Part shown: positions 35,874 to 42,343 of the stretch, in pieces
How positions within the stretch are numbered: the stretch's first letter is position 1
Layout: every line of letters begins with the position of its first letter
Origin: an uncultured Eubacterium sp.
Lineage (GTDB): Bacteria > Bacillota > Clostridia > Lachnospirales > Lachnospiraceae
NCBI GenBank assembly: GCA_934316845.1
Contig: CAKRDZ010000016.1
Location: 1-64,000 of the forward strand
DNA: 64,000 nucleotides
Direction of reading: 5' to 3'
The notes under the pieces: generated by a model
Databases searched by the model: none
What the model was told of the DNA's origin: nothing
The model's input: only the letters and a program-made list of their open reading frames with translations
Program-made: the position numbers and the translations under genes

Positions 35874-35985
35874 GTGGGTGATGCACAGCCCTAAAATGAG
35901 CGATTTATGAGTAGGTGATGCACAGCCTTATAAATGAGCGATTTATGAGTGGGTGATGCACAGCCCTAAAATGAGCGATTTAACA
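35874..35985 (+). ncRNA. toxI: ToxI-type antitoxin RNA, three 37-38-nt tandem repeats
   Basis: Three head-to-tail units at 35874-35910, 35911-35948 and 35949-35985 share GTGATGCACAGCC and AATGAGCGATTTA; units 1 and 3 are almost identical, unit 2 has one extra base. A partial TTTAACA precedes unit 1. Type III antitoxins are short tandem-repeat RNAs (about 35-36 nt in ToxI and AbiQ) that the toxin nuclease cuts into units and that bind it as pseudoknots. Repeat length, number, promoter, terminator and the toxN gene 47 bases downstream all fit. Confidence 0.85.
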
Positions 35986-35986
35986 G

Positions 35987-36019
35987 CAGGGACATCTTGT
36001 GTGTCCCTGTTTGTTTTTT
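35987..36019 (+). terminator. Attenuating terminator between toxI and toxN
   Basis: CAGGGACA (35987-35994) pairs with TGTCCCTG (36002-36009), then a T-rich run to 36019, immediately followed by the toxN ribosome site. In type III systems this hairpin sets a high antitoxin-to-toxin transcript ratio. Confidence 0.88.
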
Positions 36020-36031
36020 AGGAGGGAAAAA

Positions 36032-36508
36032 TTGAAAGGTCTTAAACTATATGAGATTAATCCATTATATATAAAATATTTAGCTCAATATCAAAAACAT
36101 ATATTTTGGTCAGATGGGAATAAAGCGACCAGAAAATACATAGGGATTGTTCTTCAAATTGATGGAATGAATTATTTTGCGCCATTGTCTTCTTTTAAAC
36201 CCAAACATACGAAAATGAAAGAGTCGGTTGATTTTATTAAAATTCGGAATATTGCGGTAATTAATGTGAATAATATGGTTCCGGTTCCAAATGAGGAATA
36301 TCATTTGGTTGACATTAATGGGATTAAAGATCAACACTATCGTTATTTATTGCAAGCAGAGAATAGGGAGATTAATCGTTTGAGGGATCGTATTATAAAA
36401 AATGCACGAGTAGTTTATAATCATAAATTACAAAATGGAATGTCTACAGCACTTGCGAGGAGAACAAATGATTTTAAGCAATTAGAAAAGAAGTGCAAAG
36501 AATATTAA
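36032..36508 (+). CDS. toxN: Type III toxin-antitoxin system endoribonuclease, ToxN/AbiQ family
   Basis: 158 residues, close to ToxN (about 170). Family features: LYEINPLYIKYLAQYQ at the start, RKYIGIVLQIDGMNYFAPLSSFKPKH, where the Ser and Lys of LSSFK match the catalytic area of ToxN, then VINVNNMVPVP and a helical C-terminus. The free enzyme would cut cellular and phage RNA and arrest growth; the upstream repeats neutralise it. The start is TTG 36032, six bases after AGGAGGG; no ATG is available. Such systems abort phage infection or stabilise DNA. Confidence 0.88.
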   Translation: MKGLKLYEINPLYIKYLAQYQKHIFWSDGNKATRKYIGIVLQIDGMNYFAPLSSFKPKHTKMKESVDFIKIRNIAVINVNNMVPVPNEEYHLVDINGIKDQHYRYLLQAENREINRLRDRIIKNARVVYNHKLQNGMSTALARRTNDFKQLEKKCKEY

Positions 36509-36549
36509 TGTCCCTGTATCCGTCAAACCGGATAACAGAGACATTTTTT
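36507..36549 (+). terminator. Intrinsic terminator after toxN
   Basis: AATGTC and TGTATCCG pair with CGGATAACA and GACATT in a stem at 36507-36545, followed by six T. It closes the toxIN locus and faces the convergent symporter gene. Confidence 0.8.
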
Positions 36550-36561
36550 ATTTAACGCATA

Positions 36562-37986
36562 TTATTTAATTTTACCTTCTTTATGCCGTTGGAAGAAATC
36601 TCTCGTTTCCTTTACTACGACGCCGCTCAAGGCAAAAATAGCAATCATATTTGGAATTGCCATCAATCCGTTAAAGATATCTGCAATTGTCCATACTGCG
36701 CTTACGGTCATATAAGGACCGATAAATACAGCGAGGATGTAGATCCAACGGAAAATTTTTACATGTTTTATGTTGCCACCGCTTAAATATTCCAGACAGC
36801 GCTCGCTGTAATAATCCCAGCCAAGAATCGTTGTAAAGGCAAAGAATACCAGACAGAGCATTAAGATAAAGGCAGAGATCTGAGGAGGGAACGGAAGTCC
36901 CTGCTGGAAAGCATAGGTAGTAACGTCTACGCCTTCTAATCCGGGTACCTGCCATGCACCGGTCAATACGATGGATAAACCGGTAAGTGTACAGATGACG
37001 ATGGTGTCAATAAAGGTTCCTGTCATACTTACAAGACCCTGACGAACAGGTTCTTTTGTCTGAGCGGCTGCGGCTGCGATCGGGGCACTACCAAGGCCGG
37101 CTTCATTGGAAAAGATACCTCGTGCGATACCTTTTTGCATTGCCACAAATATGCTTCCGACGACACCGCCGGTAACTGCTTTTGGAGAAAATGCAGCCTT
37201 TACAATGACCGCAATTGCACTCGGAACAGCAGTGATATTGCCAATAATTAAGATGGCAGCAAAGGCAAAATAGATGATTGCCATAAATGGTACAATGATC
37301 TGGCTTACATTAGCAATTCGTTTGATTCCACCGATTAATACAGTAGCTACACAAACCGATAATACTAAGGATGAAATGATGACAGACCATGAATATTCGC
37401 CTAAAAACGGAAGCAATTTGACGCAATGAAGATCATTTGGGTCAAAAAAGTTATGTACGGCACTGGAAATACCGTTTACCTGACTGAATGTTCCGATTCC
37501 AAAAAGACCAACACATACGCCAAAGAAGGCAAAAAGTTTACCGAGCCACTTCCATTTTTTGCCCATTCCCAGTTCAATGTAATAAAAGGGACCGCCGAGA
37601 CTGTGTCCGTCTTTTCCGACAACACGGTATTTTACGGCGAGAAGTCCTTCGGCAAATTTGGTGGACATACCGAAAAAGGCCGTTACGACCATCCAAAAAA
37701 GAGCACCCGGTCCACCGGTTCCGACGGCAGTAGCAACGCCGACAATATTACCGGTTCCGATTGTTGCACTTAAAGCGGTACAAAGAGCAGAAAAACTGGA
37801 AATTTCTCCCTCGCCGCCTTCTTCATTTTTTACCATCCACTTGAGGGCAAGTGGCAGCTTCCGGATCTGCATAACGCCGAGACGGATCGTTAATAAAATA
37901 CCGCCGGCAAGAATCAGTACCATGAGGGGGACACCCCAGACAAAATTGTCGATACTATTGAGAATATCGTTGATTGTTTTCCACAT
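36562..37986 (-). CDS. Sodium:alanine/glycine symporter, AGCS family
   Basis: 474 residues with about ten membrane helices. ATIGTGNIVGVATAVGTGGPGALFWM, FGMSTKFAEGLLAVKYR and the later GIFSNEAGLGSAPIAAAAAQ are AGCS (AlsT/DagA) signatures. It imports alanine or glycine with Na+ or H+. It is transcribed from 38055 towards toxN, convergent with it. A dedicated promoter lies upstream and AAAGGA precedes the ATG. Confidence 0.94.
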   Translation of the reverse strand: MWKTINDILNSIDNFVWGVPLMVLILAGGILLTIRLGVMQIRKLPLALKWMVKNEEGGEGEISSFSALCTALSATIGTGNIVGVATAVGTGGPGALFWMVVTAFFGMSTKFAEGLLAVKYRVVGKDGHSLGGPFYYIELGMGKKWKWLGKLFAFFGVCVGLFGIGTFSQVNGISSAVHNFFDPNDLHCVKLLPFLGEYSWSVIISSLVLSVCVATVLIGGIKRIANVSQIIVPFMAIIYFAFAAILIIGNITAVPSAIAVIVKAAFSPKAVTGGVVGSIFVAMQKGIARGIFSNEAGLGSAPIAAAAAQTKEPVRQGLVSMTGTFIDTIVICTLTGLSIVLTGAWQVPGLEGVDVTTYAFQQGLPFPPQISAFILMLCLVFFAFTTILGWDYYSERCLEYLSGGNIKHVKIFRWIYILAVFIGPYMTVSAVWTIADIFNGLMAIPNMIAIFALSGVVVKETRDFFQRHKEGKIK

Positions 37987-38026
37987 TGGTTTTATCCTTT
38001 CTTATGGTTATTCGTAATATACTTAT

Positions 38027-38055
38027 ACTATATCGTTAAATGGGAAAAAATTCAA
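38027..38055 (-). promoter_or_regulatory. Promoter of the AGCS symporter
   Basis: On the minus strand TTGAAT (38055-38050), 17-base spacer, TATAGT (38032-38027). It is divergent from the GNAT promoter 11 bases away, so the two could share a regulator. Confidence 0.65.
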
Positions 38056-38065
38056 GGAAATATTA

Positions 38066-38094
38066 TTGCTACATAGGGTGAAAAATGATAAAAT
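38066..38094 (+). promoter_or_regulatory. Promoter of the GNAT-TetR operon
   Basis: TTGCTA (38066-38071), 17-base spacer, TAAAAT (38089-38094), 35 bases before the GNAT start codon. Confidence 0.65.
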
Positions 38095-38128
38095 GAAATA
38101 GAATGATTTATTTGAGGAGATTGAATTG

Positions 38129-38887
38129 ATGAGTGAAAACTATGAAGTTAAGGTGGTTGATTCCTGTGCAGACCTGCCAGACAGCCGTTGGGCAGACAGG
38201 ACAAGACAATTGGAAAAAGAGTTTGCCGTAAAGTGGCATGCCATACATGTGTTCGAGGACGATGAGATAATAGGATTTATGAGGATTATGCGCCATCCGG
38301 ATCTGGTAGATACATGGTATGCGGCAGATGTTTTTGTGAGTGAAGAGAAACGAAGAAAAGGGATTGCAGAGCAAATGTATCATACGGCATTGGAAATTGT
38401 CTGTGAGTACGATCAGGCTTCCTGTGTGATGGCAGCTGTGAATGTGAAAAATGAAGCCTCGATTCGTTTACATAAAAGAGCAGGTTTTTTCGATTCGGGA
38501 TTAAAACCGGAGTTTGCGAGTTTTATATTTGAAGAGGGGGATACGATGTGGAAATATTGGTTAACAAGTGCGTATCCTGCAAAAAATACGGAAATACATA
38601 ACGAAATTCTGCTGCCAATGTGGAAAGAATATAAACTTCGAGGGGAAAAAAACGGAGAAGACTTACAGACGGAATTGCGTCATTTCATAGAGCGGGCAAA
38701 TGAAAGTGAAGATTTTCATTTTGAAATAGTATGGAGCGGAAACGATGCGATAGGATTTGTAATGTACTCAACAGATGGAAAATACAAAGAAGTATTTGTG
38801 AAAGAAAACTGGAAGCAGCGGGGAATTGAACAAAGGTGGAAAAGAACGATTGACCAATACATCGAGGAAGGAAGACAGGTACGATGA
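38129..38887 (+). CDS. GNAT acetyltransferase with a second C-terminal domain
   Basis: 252 residues. The first half (1-145) is a GNAT domain with the acetyl-CoA loop DVFVSEEKRRKGIAEQMYHTAL and VNVKNEASIRLHKRAGF. The second half (about 150-250) has IVWSGNDAIGFVMYS and EVFVKENWKQRGIEQRW, which look like a reduced second GNAT domain lacking the full acyl-CoA loop. The substrate is unknown. ATG 38129 follows GAGGAGA. It overlaps the TetR gene by four bases, so the regulator probably controls it. Confidence 0.82.
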   Translation: MSENYEVKVVDSCADLPDSRWADRTRQLEKEFAVKWHAIHVFEDDEIIGFMRIMRHPDLVDTWYAADVFVSEEKRRKGIAEQMYHTALEIVCEYDQASCVMAAVNVKNEASIRLHKRAGFFDSGLKPEFASFIFEEGDTMWKYWLTSAYPAKNTEIHNEILLPMWKEYKLRGEKNGEDLQTELRHFIERANESEDFHFEIVWSGNDAIGFVMYSTDGKYKEVFVKENWKQRGIEQRWKRTIDQYIEEGRQVR

Positions 38888-39486
38888 CAGACACAAAACA
38901 ACGTATTTTGCAGGAGGCGCTGAAATTATTTTCGCAGAGCGGTTATAAGGGCACATCCATGAATGATATCGCAAGTCAGCTAAATGTCACCAAAGCGGCG
39001 TTGTACAAACATTATAAGAGTAAGCAGGAGATACTGGACAGCATTGTGGAGACGATGAATGAACTTGACCGGGAACGCGCCAGAGAATACGATATGCCGG
39101 ACGGAACGCGTGAAGAGGATGTTGCGGAGTATAAGCATATTGCAGTGGCAAAAATCAAGCAGTTTACAAAAGTGCAGTTTCTGCATTGGACGGAGGATGA
39201 ATTTTGCTGCCGGTTTCGAAAAATGCTGACGCTGGAGCAGTACCGCGATCCGGAGATGGCGCAGCTTTATCAGACCTATCTGGCAGATGGCCCGCTTTCT
39301 TATATGGAAGAGATCTTTGCAGGAATCATGAGTGACAAAGAGAAGGCGAGACAGGCCGCATTGGATTTTTATGGCCCGATTTTTCTGTTATACAGTATAT
39401 ACGATGGGGCGGAGGACAAGAAGCAGGTCGTGAAAATGGTAGAGCAGCATGTAGAGAAGTTTGCGAAGCGGATTGAGACAGAGTAG
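38884..39486 (+). CDS. TetR-family transcriptional regulator
   Basis: 200 residues. N-terminal helix-turn-helix: ILQEALKLFSQSGYKGTSMNDIASQLNVTKAALYKHYKSK (residues about 8-47). The C-terminal ligand-binding domain is all-helical and poorly conserved, with a CCRFRKMLTLEQ segment. Start ATGA overlap with the GNAT gene shows translational coupling. The likely target is the shared promoter region 38027-38094; the ligand is unknown. Confidence 0.92.
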   Translation: MTDTKQRILQEALKLFSQSGYKGTSMNDIASQLNVTKAALYKHYKSKQEILDSIVETMNELDRERAREYDMPDGTREEDVAEYKHIAVAKIKQFTKVQFLHWTEDEFCCRFRKMLTLEQYRDPEMAQLYQTYLADGPLSYMEEIFAGIMSDKEKARQAALDFYGPIFLLYSIYDGAEDKKQVVKMVEQHVEKFAKRIETE

Positions 39487-39501
39487 AGAGGAATCGGACT
39501 T

Positions 39502-39564
39502 ATGCTGACAATGAAATTATATGAAGAACTACATGAAGATGCAAAAGGAGGAAAATTATGTTAA
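39502..39564 (+). CDS. Possible 20-residue leader ORF before the PAS gene
   Basis: ATG 39502, ten bases after GAGAGG, opens a 20-codon frame (MLTMKLYEELHEDAKGGKLC) that ends seven bases inside the PAS gene start. Its codons include that gene's AAGGAGG, so its translation could open the downstream start. It may simply be chance. Confidence 0.3.
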   Translation: MLTMKLYEELHEDAKGGKLC

Positions 39565-39941
39565 ATGAAATGTTTCAAAGTGTGATCGATCAGGACAGAG
39601 CATCGGTAGTGATCTGTAATCTTGAACATGTGATTGTTTATATGAATCCGGCCGCAGTGGAAAATTATTCCAAATGGGGTGGAGCGGCTCTTGTAGGAAA
39701 AAGTCTGTTAAACTGCCATAATCCGGCTTCGCGTGAGACAATAGACAAAGTAATACGTTGGTTTATGAAAAGCGAAGAAAATAATATGATTTATACATTT
39801 CACAATGAAAAGCAGAATAAAGATGTATATATGGTAGCATTGCGGAATGCGGAAAAGAAGCTGATCGGGTATTATGAAAAGCATGAGTACCGTGATCGTG
39901 AGACAGCCGGCAGATATGATTTTACGAAATCGCTGGTCTAA
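39558..39941 (+). CDS. Single-domain PAS protein
   Basis: 127 residues forming one PAS domain: ASVVICNLEHVIVYMNPAAVENYSKWGG, LVGKSLLNCHNPASRETIDKVIRWF and a final beta sheet KDVYMVALRNAEKKLIGYYEKHEYRD. No output domain is attached. Free PAS proteins of this type are common in gut Firmicutes and may sense a small molecule or redox state. AAGGAGG (39545-39551) serves ATG 39558. It precedes cysK by 25 bases. Confidence 0.8.
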   Translation: MLNEMFQSVIDQDRASVVICNLEHVIVYMNPAAVENYSKWGGAALVGKSLLNCHNPASRETIDKVIRWFMKSEENNMIYTFHNEKQNKDVYMVALRNAEKKLIGYYEKHEYRDRETAGRYDFTKSLV

Positions 39942-39966
39942 GAAATAACGAGAAAAGGAGTTTATC

Positions 39967-40872
39967 ATGTATTATAATAATGTACTGGATCTGATTGGCG
40001 ATACGCCATTAATGTGTTTAAAAGAGACAACAGGACTTAATATATTTGCAAAGGCGGAGTTTTTGAATCCCGGAGGAAGTGTCAAAGACCGCATTGCGAA
40101 AAATATGATCGAAGTAGCAGAGGCAGACGGAACGCTGAAACCGGGAATGACGATCATTGAGCCGACGAGTGGAAATACAGGAATTGGTCTTGCTTTTGCC
40201 GGAGTGCGGAAAGGATATAAGGTTATTATTGTAATGCCGGAAAATATGAGTGAGGAACGCAAAAAAGTAATTCGTGCGTTTGGTGCAGAATTGGTTTTGA
40301 CAGAACCGGAACTCAGCATTGGCGGAGCAGTGGATAAAGCCGTAGAGATCGCGCAGTCGGATCCGGAAAAATATTTTATGCCGCAGCAGTTTGTAAATCC
40401 GGCAAACCCGGATGCCCATTATCAGACGACAGCCGTGGAGATATGTGAACAGCTGGGCAGAAAAATTGACATTTATATATCCGGTGTGGGAAGTGGTGGT
40501 ACACTACAGGGTGTTGCCAAATACCTGCTGGAGAAAAATCCCGATACGAAAATTGTTGCGGTCGAGCCCAAAGGTGTGTCAGCGCTGCATGGAGACGGAC
40601 CGGGAATCCATCAGATTCAGGGGATAGGAGATGGTTTTATCCCGGAAGTGCTGGATACGAAGCTGATCACAGATGTGGTGGAAGTGTCCGATGAGGATGC
40701 GATTGAGACGGCGAGAGAACTTGCCGGAGTGCAGGGACTTTTGGTAGGCGTATCTTCGGGAGCGAATATCTGGACAGCAAAGCAGATGGCAGAAAAATAT
40801 GGAAAAGAGAAAGTGATCGTAACCATTTTGCCGGATCGTGCAGAGCGGTATTTCAGTACAGGACTTTTATAA
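39967..40872 (+). CDS. cysK: Cysteine synthase (O-acetylserine sulfhydrylase)
   Basis: 301 residues, fold-type II PLP enzyme. The cofactor lysine is in NPGGSVKDRIAKNM near residue 40, the substrate loop in EPTSGNTGIGLAF near 62-74, and the phosphate-binding GVGSGGTLQGVAKYL near 176-190; the end is PDRAERYFSTGLL. It makes cysteine from O-acetylserine and sulfide. No cysE or sulfur-assimilation gene is adjacent. Confidence 0.95.
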   Translation: MYYNNVLDLIGDTPLMCLKETTGLNIFAKAEFLNPGGSVKDRIAKNMIEVAEADGTLKPGMTIIEPTSGNTGIGLAFAGVRKGYKVIIVMPENMSEERKKVIRAFGAELVLTEPELSIGGAVDKAVEIAQSDPEKYFMPQQFVNPANPDAHYQTTAVEICEQLGRKIDIYISGVGSGGTLQGVAKYLLEKNPDTKIVAVEPKGVSALHGDGPGIHQIQGIGDGFIPEVLDTKLITDVVEVSDEDAIETARELAGVQGLLVGVSSGANIWTAKQMAEKYGKEKVIVTILPDRAERYFSTGLL

Positions 40873-40948
40873 ATTACATGCAATGATTGTCATTTTGCGT
40901 GAAAAAATTACCGTTCGTGTTGATAAAACGGCCTTTTATGCAAAAAGA

Positions 40949-41020
40949 TTGCTTTCAACCCCAAATTATAGTATACTGGATAGAAGAGGAAATGTCAGGA
41001 GAGATTCAGCTCCTGGCATT
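40949..41020 (+). promoter_or_regulatory. Promoter followed at once by a leader hairpin
   Basis: TTGCTT (40949-40954), 17-base spacer, TATACT (40972-40977). A few bases after the predicted start, AATGTCAGGAG (40991-41001) pairs with CTCCTGGCATT (41010-41020), followed by TTAAT. The hairpin could act as an early attenuator or a 5' stabiliser of the DUF218-amidase message. Confidence 0.6.
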
Positions 41021-41052
41021 TTAATAATGCTTTGGAGGTAGTACAGGGAAGA

Positions 41053-42324
41053 ATGAAAAAGGCAAAGAAACGATTGTGTATTGTGTTGGCCGGCGTGATT
41101 ATTTTGCTTTTTATTCCTGTTATAAATTATGGCATCGTTCATTTTTGGCAGAGTGAGACATCGGTTCGTATTGAACATGTGCAGTCTTTGCCGGAAAAAG
41201 AGGCAGCGGTCGTGCCGGGGACATCTGGAAATAGTGGCTCGCTTACAGCAAAGGCAGAAGATCGTCTGCTGGCTGCAATTTCGCTGTATGAAAAAGGACT
41301 TGTTCAACGCATTATCGTATCCGGCGATGAAGATGAGGTTGCGCCAATGACACGGTATCTGATAAAAAAGGGAATTCCTGCGGAATGTCTGGCAAGTGAT
41401 CCCTGCGGTGTGGATACATATGAAACCATTGCCAGGACAAAGGAAAAAATTGGAAATAATTTTTTTTATTTCTGCACACAGGAATTGTACAGCAGTCGCG
41501 CAAGGTATCTGATGAACCGGCTGGGGCTGGAAGGAACCGTCGTATGCGTAGATGCCAGATATTATTGTAATGTAGGAAAAAATACGATCCGGGAGTTTTT
41601 TGCAGCAACAAAGGCAGTGCTTGAACCGGTGGTACACTGGGGAAAAGCAAAGACAGCCGTAGAGGAAAAAGATTTTGCTGCCGTGGAAAAGCCGGTAGAA
41701 AATTCACATTTTGTTCAGACAGAGGATTTGGAGACACCGGAAGACTGTAAAACGGAAGACAAAAATCCGTCGGATGGCTACGATGTACAAAAAGCGGTTG
41801 AATATGCCAGAACCTATGCCCTTGCGCCAAATGCAGACTACGGACAGTTTGAGCAGAATTGTACGAATTTTGTCTCTCAATGTCTGGTAGCCGGTGGTAT
41901 TTCCATGCAGGGGGATCCGGAATTTTCCGAGACAAAGCGATGGAACATATCGGGAAAATCCACAGACTGGTATAGTGTATCAAAGAAATCCGCAAAGGAT
42001 GATCTTACACATTACAGTATGAGTCAGGCATTTGTGAACACGGATGCGTTTTTTGATTATTTTACAAAAGAAAGAGGTTATTCGTTTACACGTTATCAAA
42101 ATAATCGTGCAGGAAACCAAAAATGCTACAAAGAGATGGCGGCCGGAGATGTGCTGGTGCTTTACAACGAGGATGGAACGGTAGCTCATCTGGGGATCGT
42201 GAGCGGTATCGGGAAAAACAATGCTTATTATTGCGGCAATACCGCGGGGCGGAGAGATACTTCGATCTTTACGATCAGTGATGAGAGCTACTCGGAAATG
42301 GGACTATTACATATGTCAAGATAA
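41053..42324 (+). CDS. DUF218 (SanA/YdcF-like) domain fused to a C-terminal amidase domain
   Basis: 423 residues: membrane anchor (about 7-27), a DUF218/SanA-like domain (about 35-200; LLAAISLYEKGLVQRIIVSGDEDE, ASDPCGVDTYETIARTKEKIG) and a C-terminal Amidase_6-type domain (about 245-420) with the cysteine segment FEQNCTNFVSQCLVAGG and the histidine segment GTVAHLGIVSGIG. The first domain is linked to envelope barrier function, the second to peptidoglycan or peptide amide hydrolysis. Both lie outside the membrane. The fusion is unusual to me. ATG 41053 is chosen after AGGGAAGA. Confidence 0.75.
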   Translation: MKKAKKRLCIVLAGVIILLFIPVINYGIVHFWQSETSVRIEHVQSLPEKEAAVVPGTSGNSGSLTAKAEDRLLAAISLYEKGLVQRIIVSGDEDEVAPMTRYLIKKGIPAECLASDPCGVDTYETIARTKEKIGNNFFYFCTQELYSSRARYLMNRLGLEGTVVCVDARYYCNVGKNTIREFFAATKAVLEPVVHWGKAKTAVEEKDFAAVEKPVENSHFVQTEDLETPEDCKTEDKNPSDGYDVQKAVEYARTYALAPNADYGQFEQNCTNFVSQCLVAGGISMQGDPEFSETKRWNISGKSTDWYSVSKKSAKDDLTHYSMSQAFVNTDAFFDYFTKERGYSFTRYQNNRAGNQKCYKEMAAGDVLVLYNEDGTVAHLGIVSGIGKNNAYYCGNTAGRRDTSIFTISDESYSEMGLLHMSR

Positions 42325-42343
42325 TGGAAAGGAGAATGATTAA

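Noticed and set aside
35874..35985. CRISPR array
   Set aside because: The three repeats are contiguous with no spacers, there are no cas genes, and the ToxI explanation fits fully.
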